From Dehalococcoidia bacterium (lineage in GTDB: Bacteria > Chloroflexota > Dehalococcoidia > Dehalococcoidales > RBG-16-60-22), in assembly GCA_011174815.1 (NCBI GenBank), contig DUFF01000085.1:1-32932 (forward strand): DNA of 32,932 nt. Direction: 5' to 3'. Numbering within the stretch: position 1 is the first letter of the stretch; the number at the start of each line of letters is the position of its first letter. This document shows, piece by piece, positions 26,894-32,932 of this stretch. The notes beneath the pieces were generated by a model, which was not told the origin of the DNA, made no database searches, and saw nothing but the letters and a program-made list of their open reading frames with translations. The position numbers and the translations under genes are program-made.

Positions 26894-28022
26894 GAGCAAC
26901 CATCTCCTCGACATCGACTTTTATAGGCGCCTGCAGGCTGCCGATTATCGGTTCGCCTCCGGCCGGAATCCAGGCGTCGTCAAGGTCGGGGCAGACCAGG
27001 CGGATGGCCGACTCTTCAGACGAGAGGTAGAGCATGCTGCCCTTTGTGCCCACGGTCAGCGGGCGCAGCCGGATGCGGTCGGTGAGGCCTATCATCTCCC
27101 CGTGGTGGGCAATGATGACGGTGAACGGTCCGTTCAGGAGCAGGCTGCCATAGACCTGGCGCAGGGTGCGAAGAAGTTCCTGTTCTGCCGGCGGCCGCCG
27201 CTCGATATCCGACCACAGCGGGGCGGCCAGGACGCGGGCCGCAATCTCAACCGGCAGGTTGTGCTTCCGTATCAGCAGGTCGACGGCGTAGGCTACCACT
27301 TCCGTATCGGTCTGCATGGTGCAGTGGTAGCCGTACTGCTCCAGATAGCGCCGGTTTATGCCGTAGGATGAAATTTCCCCGTTGTGCACCACCGTCCAGT
27401 CCAGGATGCAGAAGGGGTGGGCACCACCCCACCACCCGGGGCTATTGGTCGGGAAGCGGCCGTGCGCTGTCCACAGGTAACCCTCGTACTGCTCCAGGCA
27501 GAAATACTCGGCGATATCCTCCGGATAGCCAACCCCCTTGAAAGCTCCCATGTTCTTGCCGCTGGAAAAGACAAAGGCGTCCTGAAGCTGGGTATTGATA
27601 TTCATTACCTGCTCGACCACGTAGTCATCATCCGATTTGCCCTCAGGTTTCAGCTCATTTATTTCCAGGAAATAGCGCCAGACCGCAGGCGGGTCGGTGA
27701 TGGCCGGTGTCGGCTGAGTTGGTATCTCTTCCTGGTGGATGAGGTGAAATTTTTTCCGGAGCAGCGACTCTACCTCTTCCTGCCCTTTTTTGGTCAGGTA
27801 CATGATGTGGAAGGCGTAGCGGTCAGCGTAATCGGGGTACAGGCCGTAGACGGCGAACCCGCCGCCGAGCCCGTTGCCGCGGTCGTGCATGTTGGCGATG
27901 GCCCTGATGATATCTTTTCCCGAGAACCTTTTGCCGGACGTGTCCATCATGCCGAATATGGAGCAGGCATCGATTACCTTATCGTCCCGGTACGGGTTCT
28001 GTATTCGGTCAAGGTCTTTCAT
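26883..28022 (-). CDS. Class-II glutamine amidotransferase subunit of split glutamate synthase
   Basis: [93 protein letters not shown]. Confidence 0.93.
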   Translation of the reverse strand: MKDLDRIQNPYRDDKVIDACSIFGMMDTSGKRFSGKDIIRAIANMHDRGNGLGGGFAVYGLYPDYADRYAFHIMYLTKKGQEEVESLLRKKFHLIHQEEIPTQPTPAITDPPAVWRYFLEINELKPEGKSDDDYVVEQVMNINTQLQDAFVFSSGKNMGAFKGVGYPEDIAEYFCLEQYEGYLWTAHGRFPTNSPGWWGGAHPFCILDWTVVHNGEISSYGINRRYLEQYGYHCTMQTDTEVVAYAVDLLIRKHNLPVEIAARVLAAPLWSDIERRPPAEQELLRTLRQVYGSLLLNGPFTVIIAHHGEMIGLTDRIRLRPLTVGTKGSMLYLSSEESAIRLVCPDLDDAWIPAGGEPIIGSLQAPIKVDVEEMVAHAH

Positions 28023-28046
28023 AATGTATCTCCAAAGAAGAATAAA

Positions 28047-29381
28047 TTATTCGCCGGCAATCACTTCCTCGGGTTCTTCTGCGGCCACGGGCGAGACCAC
28101 CGCTCCGGCGGGCACTTCCAGTTCCGGCCGCCACAGCTTTCCGGGCAGGAAAGCCAGGCCGAAATCGTCCGCCACCAGCGACTGCTTGAATTCAGACACG
28201 TTTATCTGATTCTGCACCAGACCCCGGATGATGCCTGCCTGCTCTATATCTCCGGCAAAGATAAGGCCGACAGCCACGCCATTCTTCAGGATGACTTTGC
28301 GGTAGGTGCCGTTTTTGTTCGATGTGATAACTTCATAGCTCTCATCCGGTGGCACCACCATTCCGGCTGAGACCACGTTCAGGCCGAAGTATTTCATCGA
28401 GTTCATAGCCATGCCGCCCGGGTACTCTGTGGGCCGTCCGGCCATATTGAAGCCGGCGGTGCGCCCGCCGATGTAGGCATTGGGCCATATCGGAGTGAGG
28501 CGGCATTCCCCATAGGGGATATCATAGGCTTCGGCGACGTCACCGCAGGCGTAAGCATCGGGATGGGAGGTGGTCATGTGGCGGTCAACGACGATGCCCC
28601 GGTTCACCTTTATGCCGGTGCCGTTGACCAACTCGAGGCGCGGGCGGACGCCGATGGCAATTATCACCATGCGGCAGGGAATCTTGCTGCCGTCGTCCAG
28701 GGTGACGCCGTGCACCCTTTTTCCCCCGCCGTTTATTTCCGAAACAACGTGGCCGGTGATGATATCCACTCCAGCCTGACGCAGCGCGGTATCCTCAAGG
28801 GCGGAGACCTCTTCATCGAGGATGGTATTGAGCACGCGATCCTTCATCTCGACGATGGTTACTGTGGCACCGCGCTTGACCAGCGCTTCGGTCACGCTGA
28901 CGCCGATGAGGCCGCCCCCGATGACCACGGCCCGCTCTGCTCCGCCGAGGTATTGGTTAATGGCCCTGGCATCATCCAGCCTGGTGAAAGTGAAAACACC
29001 TTCCCGGTCGATGCCCTTCATGGGGGGGACGATGGGCAGGCCGCCGGTCGTCAGCAGCAGCTTCTGCCATGAAATGGTGCTCTTTGATTCCAGCTTCAGG
29101 GTATGCTCGGCCAGGTCAAGGCTGACCGCTTTCTGCCCTAGAATGGTGCTGATGCGGTTGCGCTCGTAGAAATCGGCCGGCCGGTAAAGCATACGCTCCA
29201 GCGAGCATCCTTCCGCCAAGTGCTCGGAGATGAGCGGCCGCGAGTAAACCGGGTAAGGCTCGTCAGAGACGATGGCTATACTGCCGTGCTCGTCCACCTC
29301 GCGTATCGCTTCCGCGGCACCGATGCCGCCGGCGGAGTTGCCGATAATCAGATATTTCGCTTCCGTCAGATTATCTGCCAT
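28047..29381 (-). CDS. FAD-dependent pyridine nucleotide-disulfide oxidoreductase, probable glutamate synthase partner
   Basis: LIIGNSAGGIGAAEAIREVD (FAD), AVVIGGGLIGVSVTEALVKRGATVTIVEM (NAD(P)), AYACGDVAEAYD. Sits inside the glt cluster. Confidence 0.9.
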   Translation of the reverse strand: MADNLTEAKYLIIGNSAGGIGAAEAIREVDEHGSIAIVSDEPYPVYSRPLISEHLAEGCSLERMLYRPADFYERNRISTILGQKAVSLDLAEHTLKLESKSTISWQKLLLTTGGLPIVPPMKGIDREGVFTFTRLDDARAINQYLGGAERAVVIGGGLIGVSVTEALVKRGATVTIVEMKDRVLNTILDEEVSALEDTALRQAGVDIITGHVVSEINGGGKRVHGVTLDDGSKIPCRMVIIAIGVRPRLELVNGTGIKVNRGIVVDRHMTTSHPDAYACGDVAEAYDIPYGECRLTPIWPNAYIGGRTAGFNMAGRPTEYPGGMAMNSMKYFGLNVVSAGMVVPPDESYEVITSNKNGTYRKVILKNGVAVGLIFAGDIEQAGIIRGLVQNQINVSEFKQSLVADDFGLAFLPGKLWRPELEVPAGAVVSPVAAEEPEEVIAGE

Positions 29382-29398
29382 CTTGTCTTTCTTCCTGA

Positions 29399-30019
29399 TT
29401 ACGCATTTTTGCCGTTCCGGGCGTGCCGGAGGAAATTCTGGTACATTTTCAGCCCGTAATCTCCGCTCTTCTCCGGGTGGAACTGTGTCGCCACTAGGTT
29501 GCCGCGCGCGATGACGCTTCCCATGGTGACACCGTATTCCGTTTCCCCGATGGCCAGTGATTTATCGTCCGGCTCCCCGTAATAGCTGTGCACGAAGTAG
29601 AAGTTCGCCCCATCAGGTATGCCTTCAAATACAGGGTGGCTTACGCGCTGCCTCACCTGGTTCCAGCCCATATGGGGTACTTTCCGCCCGGCGGGCAGTT
29701 TTTTCACCCGGCCGGGAATAATTCCGAGGCAGTCATGCCCGCCGCCTTCTTCGGTGCCGGTGAAGAGCACCTGCAGCCCGACGCAGACGCCGAAGAAAGG
29801 CCGGTCTTCGGCGATGAGTTGCTTTATCGGCTCTATCAGCCCTAGCTTTCTCAGGCTGTCCATGGTATCGCCGGCGGCACCGACGCCGGGCAGGATAACC
29901 GCCTGAGCTTTTTGTATTTCCTCCGCACGGCTGGTTATTCTGGACTGATGGCCCAGCTTGGCCATGGCATTGGCCACGCTGCGCAGGTTGCCGGCACCGT
30001 AATCGATTATGGCAATCAT
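29399..30019 (-). CDS. hisH: Imidazole glycerol phosphate synthase subunit HisH
   Basis: MIAIIDYGAGNLRSVANAMAKLG; PFFGVCVGLQVLF; HMGWNQV; FVHSYY; ATQFHPEKSGDYGLKMYQNFL. Confidence 0.97.
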   Translation of the reverse strand: MIAIIDYGAGNLRSVANAMAKLGHQSRITSRAEEIQKAQAVILPGVGAAGDTMDSLRKLGLIEPIKQLIAEDRPFFGVCVGLQVLFTGTEEGGGHDCLGIIPGRVKKLPAGRKVPHMGWNQVRQRVSHPVFEGIPDGANFYFVHSYYGEPDDKSLAIGETEYGVTMGSVIARGNLVATQFHPEKSGDYGLKMYQNFLRHARNGKNA

Positions 30020-30073
30020 TTATATCTCTCTATCGCTTATTTCAATAACGGTGTTCCTATTTTACCGGTATTT

Positions 30074-30547
30074 CTATTCTGTGGAAACAGGGGATTCAAT
30101 TTCAGTATACACCAGAGCCTCGTTAGGGCAGTGGGCCACGCACGCCGGCGTACCGCTGGAATAGCAGAGGTCGCACTTGGCAATCGTGCCCCGTTCGGTA
30201 TCCCGCCGGATAACACCGAAAGGGCAAGAGAGGACACAGGTCCAGCAGCCCATGCACTTATCCGTATCCACCAGCACTGTGCCGCTTTCTGGGTCGCGCT
30301 GCAGGGCACCGGTGAGGCAGGCATAGACGCAGTATGGTTCATCGCAGTGCCGGCATTGCAGGGCAAAGGAAACGGGCGCTTTCCGCTGCACTACCACGCG
30401 CGGCACAGAGCGAGGTGAGTCTCCTTTCAGGGCCTTTATCATGTCTTTCGATGCCGCTTGCTCCAGACGACAGTAGACCTCGCAGAGGCCGCAGCCCATA
30501 CACGCTTCCTCAATAATATACACCCTTTTCACATCGATCACCAGCAA
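30074..30547 (-). CDS. 4Fe-4S dicluster ferredoxin (HycB/CooF-like)
   Basis: Four Cys clusters: CMGCGLCEVYC, CRHCDEPYCVYAC, CMGCWTCVLSCP, CDLCYSSGTPACVAHCP. Confidence 0.92.
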   Translation of the reverse strand: MLVIDVKRVYIIEEACMGCGLCEVYCRLEQAASKDMIKALKGDSPRSVPRVVVQRKAPVSFALQCRHCDEPYCVYACLTGALQRDPESGTVLVDTDKCMGCWTCVLSCPFGVIRRDTERGTIAKCDLCYSSGTPACVAHCPNEALVYTEIESPVSTE

Positions 30548-30573
30548 TAAGCGGAAAACGGTTGCCGTATTCC

Positions 30574-30603
30574 ATTATAAGGTGCTGGTATACTAAATGT
30601 CAA
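30574..30603 (-). promoter_or_regulatory. Consensus sigma-70-like promoter for the ferredoxin/glt/his operon
   Basis: Minus strand TTGACA (30603-30598), 18-nt spacer TTTAGTATACCAGCACCT, TATAAT (30579-30574), about 27 nt before the ferredoxin gene. Confidence 0.75.
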
Positions 30604-30652
30604 TATAATGATGATAAATATTTCATTATTATTTCAATAAAAAACTTGTTAT

Positions 30653-30685
30653 ATGCGGCAATTACAAGGTAGTATATTGCCGCAT
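30653..30685. promoter_or_regulatory. Perfect 10-bp inverted repeat upstream of lgt
   Basis: ATGCGGCAAT (30653-30662) N13 ATTGCCGCAT (30676-30685); spans a possible -10 (TAGTAT, 30670-30675) with TTGTTA (30646-30651) as -35. Confidence 0.65.
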
Positions 30686-30711
30686 TGACATTAATCTGTT
30701 ATCATTCTTTA

Positions 30712-31512
30712 ATGGCAGAGAGTGTACTGATCCCGGAGATAGAAGTGGGGATAGCTTTTCATATAGGTCCGCTGGCCATACACTGGTACGGCATAATGCT
30801 GGCGCTGGGAGTAATCAGCAAGCTCGTCATCGCTGTTATCGAGGCAAGGAGAAGGGGCGAAAACAGTGAGCACGTGCTCGGTGCAGCGCTGATAGTTATT
30901 CCGCTGGGGATTATCGGTGCCCGACTCTATCATGTGATTGACCAGCTGGACTTTTACCTGCAAAACCCGACGGCCATCATCGGCGGCGCTGGACTGGGCA
31001 TCTTCGGTGCGGTAATCGGTGGAGCCGTTGGCCTCATCATTTACACCAGGTGGAAAAAGCTCGTTACCCTGCGCTGGATGGACATCGTCGCACCCGGCCT
31101 CATTCTGGCTCAGGCGATAGGCCGCTGGGGTAATTTCTTCAATCAGGAGCTCTACGGTTACCCGACCGACCTGCCCTGGGCTATCTATATAGACCCTGCG
31201 CATCGCCTCCCCGGCTATGAAGCGTTCAGCCATTTTCACCCCCTCTTCCTTTACGAATCTCTCTGGAATCTCATCGGCTTCGCACTGCTCATGATATTGG
31301 GACGGAAAATGAGAAGTCGTCTTCTGGACGGGGACATCTTTTTCGGATATGCTATTTACTACTGCCTGGGACGATTTTTCCTCGAGATGCTCAAGATAGA
31401 AGTCTGGACCGTCGCTGGCGTGCCTACGGCGCAGTGGCTATCTGGCATTGTCATCATTGCTTCAATTACCGTCATATTTTACCGCAGGTACCGCCTTCGC
31501 CGGTCGAAGTGA
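30712..31512 (+). CDS. lgt: Prolipoprotein diacylglyceryl transferase
   Basis: IGPLAIHWYGIMLALG; GARLYHVIDQLDFY; GLGIFGAVIGGAVGLIIY; ILAQAIGRWGNFFNQELYG; HPLFLYESLWNL. ATG at 30712 (ORF track alternative TTG 30685). Confidence 0.95.
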   Translation: MAESVLIPEIEVGIAFHIGPLAIHWYGIMLALGVISKLVIAVIEARRRGENSEHVLGAALIVIPLGIIGARLYHVIDQLDFYLQNPTAIIGGAGLGIFGAVIGGAVGLIIYTRWKKLVTLRWMDIVAPGLILAQAIGRWGNFFNQELYGYPTDLPWAIYIDPAHRLPGYEAFSHFHPLFLYESLWNLIGFALLMILGRKMRSRLLDGDIFFGYAIYYCLGRFFLEMLKIEVWTVAGVPTAQWLSGIVIIASITVIFYRRYRLRRSK

Positions 31513-31530
31513 CGCGAGAAAAGGAGAAGA

Positions 31531-32448
31531 GTGAAGAGATTTGCCAGAACGAGCCGCCTGTTTTTCACCCTTGCGCTGGTTCCAGTGCTGATATTCTCAG
31601 CTGTGGCCTGTGCCCCTGAGAAGGAAGCGAGCGACCGGGTGGGGGTGGTGGTTACCATTCTGCCGCAGGCCGAGTTTGTGGAAAATGTAGGTGGGACAAA
31701 GGTCAAAGTAACGGTAATGGTGCCGCCGGGGGCCAGCCCCCATACTTATGAACCGAAGCCGACGCAGATGACGGCGCTGGCCGAGGCGGAAATGTACGCC
31801 AAGGTAGGCTCGGGGGTAGAATTTGAGCTCGTCTGGATGGACAAATTGATTGCGACCAATAAGGAGATGGTGGTGGTTGATTGTTCAGAAGGGGTGAAAC
31901 TGCAGGAAATGGTTGCGGAAGATGGAAATGCGGAAGATGAGCATGAGGAAGAACACCACGGCGGAATGGACCCTCATATCTGGATGTCTCCGCTGAATGC
32001 CCAGATAATGGTGCGCAACATCTGTGCTGGACTGATTACGGTAGACCCGGAAAACAGGAGCTATTACGAACAAAACAGGGACGCCTATCTAAAACAGCTG
32101 GCTGAGATTGACGGCGAAATGAGAGACGGCCTGTCTGAGGTAAAAAATAGGCGGTTCATGGTCTATCACCCGGCATTCGGCTATTTTGCCAGAGAATACA
32201 ACCTGACCATGCTGCCCATTGAATGGGAGGGGAAAGAGCCGACCGCAGCTGGTCTGGCGAGCTTGATCGAACAGGCAAAGGCGCATGACATCAGGGTTAT
32301 CTTCGCCGAACCACAGTTTGACCCCAAAAGCGCTGAGGTTATCGCCGAAGCCATCGGGGGAAGGGTGGTGTTGATTGACCCGCTGGCCAGAGACTACATT
32401 GCCAACCTGCGCCTGATTATGAATGAGATGCTCCCGGTTATGGAGTGA
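31531..32448 (+). CDS. Zinc/metal ABC transporter substrate-binding lipoprotein (ZnuA-like)
   Basis: Lipoprotein signal ...LIFSAVACAPEKEA; VVVTILPQAEFVENVGGTKVKVTVMVPPGASPHTYEPKPTQ; acidic/His loop NAEDEHEEEHHGGMDPHIWMSP; HPAFGYFAREYNL. Confidence 0.92.
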   Translation: MKRFARTSRLFFTLALVPVLIFSAVACAPEKEASDRVGVVVTILPQAEFVENVGGTKVKVTVMVPPGASPHTYEPKPTQMTALAEAEMYAKVGSGVEFELVWMDKLIATNKEMVVVDCSEGVKLQEMVAEDGNAEDEHEEEHHGGMDPHIWMSPLNAQIMVRNICAGLITVDPENRSYYEQNRDAYLKQLAEIDGEMRDGLSEVKNRRFMVYHPAFGYFAREYNLTMLPIEWEGKEPTAAGLASLIEQAKAHDIRVIFAEPQFDPKSAEVIAEAIGGRVVLIDPLARDYIANLRLIMNEMLPVME

Positions 32449-32476
32449 TGACAGGGTCTGGAAGAAATGAGTACCG

Positions 32477-32516
32477 GATAATTCATTATCAAAATGTACA
32501 AAACGTGATAAGATAA
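32477..32516. promoter_or_regulatory. Cluster of GATAA/TTATC half-sites, operator-like
   Basis: GATAAT-TC-ATTATC palindrome (32477-32490), plus TTATCA (32486-32491)/TGATAA (32506-32511) and GATAA (32512-32516), upstream of the small ORF at 32543. Confidence 0.4.
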
Positions 32517-32542
32517 ATATAGCTGGAAAAAGGAGGATATCT

Positions 32543-32716
32543 TTGGAAAACGAACTGGAGACAAAGATTAAATCATCGGTGGTAAACGGCAGGCTGCCCT
32601 GTGCCATCGCTTTCAAGATTGCCAAAGAGCTGAAGGTCAGCCCCCGTGACGTGGGCGAGGCAGCCAACCGGTTGTCCGTGAAGATAGTTAGCTGTCAACT
32701 GGGATGTTTTCCATAA
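32543..32716 (+). CDS. Small HTH-like conserved protein (57 aa)
   Basis: TTG start behind AGGAGG RBS; MENELETKIKSSVVNGRLPCAIAFKIAKELKVSPRDVGEAANRLSVKIVSCQLGCFP. Not in the ORF track. Confidence 0.7.
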   Translation: MENELETKIKSSVVNGRLPCAIAFKIAKELKVSPRDVGEAANRLSVKIVSCQLGCFP

Positions 32717-32808
32717 ATGAATAAAATAGGACAGAAACTCTCAGGATAGACTAACCTTTGGCTTGCGCTGTCGTTTTATAGAGTGAATGCAGCGAATAGG
32801 AGGCGAAT

Positions 32809-32932
32809 ATGAAAAGATTACTGATAGCAACTATCTTAATAATGCTGGTTGCGGTGTTGGGTGCCTGTGCTGCACCGGCGCCAGTCCCGGCCCCGGCGCC
32901 AACTCCAGCTCCGGCCCCTGCACCAGCCCCAG
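32809..32932 (+). CDS. Lipoprotein with Ala/Pro-rich linker (3' truncated by window edge)
   Basis: RBS AGGAGG then MKRLLIATILIMLVAVLGACAAPAPVPAPAPTPAPAPAPAPA; lipobox LGAC. Function not determinable from visible part. Confidence 0.85.
   Translation, partial: MKRLLIATILIMLVAVLGACAAPAPVPAPAPTPAPAPAPAP

Noticed and set aside
27384-28370. 328-aa plus-strand ORF spanning the amidotransferase/FAD oxidoreductase junction
   Set aside because: Antisense to two confident genes; low-complexity composition and no family signature.
32840-32932. Ala/Pro repeat as a possible tandem DNA repeat
   Set aside because: Codes for a typical post-lipobox Ala/Pro linker; low-complexity protein sequence rather than a separate DNA element.

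Overview
The window is a gene-dense bacterial chromosomal segment. Protein content looks like Chloroflexota/Dehalococcoidia, which is inference from gene families and style only. I saw no rRNA, tRNA, CRISPR array, transposase or phage genes. Plus-strand left edge: partial rnc, a small Lys/Glu-rich ORF, a COG1313-type radical SAM protein and acylphosphatase. Minus-strand block 1 (5.9-2.1 kb): Moco/MGD genes mobA-moeA-mobB, a DUF362-like protein and an uncharacterised CxxC protein. Minus-strand block 2 (13.5-5.9 kb): PadR regulator, HAAS-type membrane protein, DegV/FakB-like, plsY, second DegV/FakB-like, P-loop kinase, pepA, UPF0173 MBL hydrolase and a divergent KARI (ilvC-like). Minus-strand block 3 (30.5-13.7 kb) is a nitrogen-assimilation supercluster: polyferredoxin, hisH, FAD oxidoreductase, split glutamate synthase (class-II amidotransferase, FMN domain, GXGXG domain) with hisF interleaved, a pseudo-receiver OmpR-like regulator, an uncalled small ORF, a predicted Ig-like small protein, amt, glnB/K, glnA, nadE, an archaeal-type NrpR (DUF128) regulator and a UPF0182 membrane protein. 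Plus-strand right edge: lgt, a ZnuA-like lipoprotein, a small HTH-like protein and a partial Ala/Pro-rich lipoprotein. The most notable observations are the nitrogen supercluster with two unusual regulators, a DegV gene whose only well-placed start is ACG behind a perfect Shine-Dalgarno, a radical SAM gene with no canonical start for its conserved N-terminus, and several inverted repeats at promoters.
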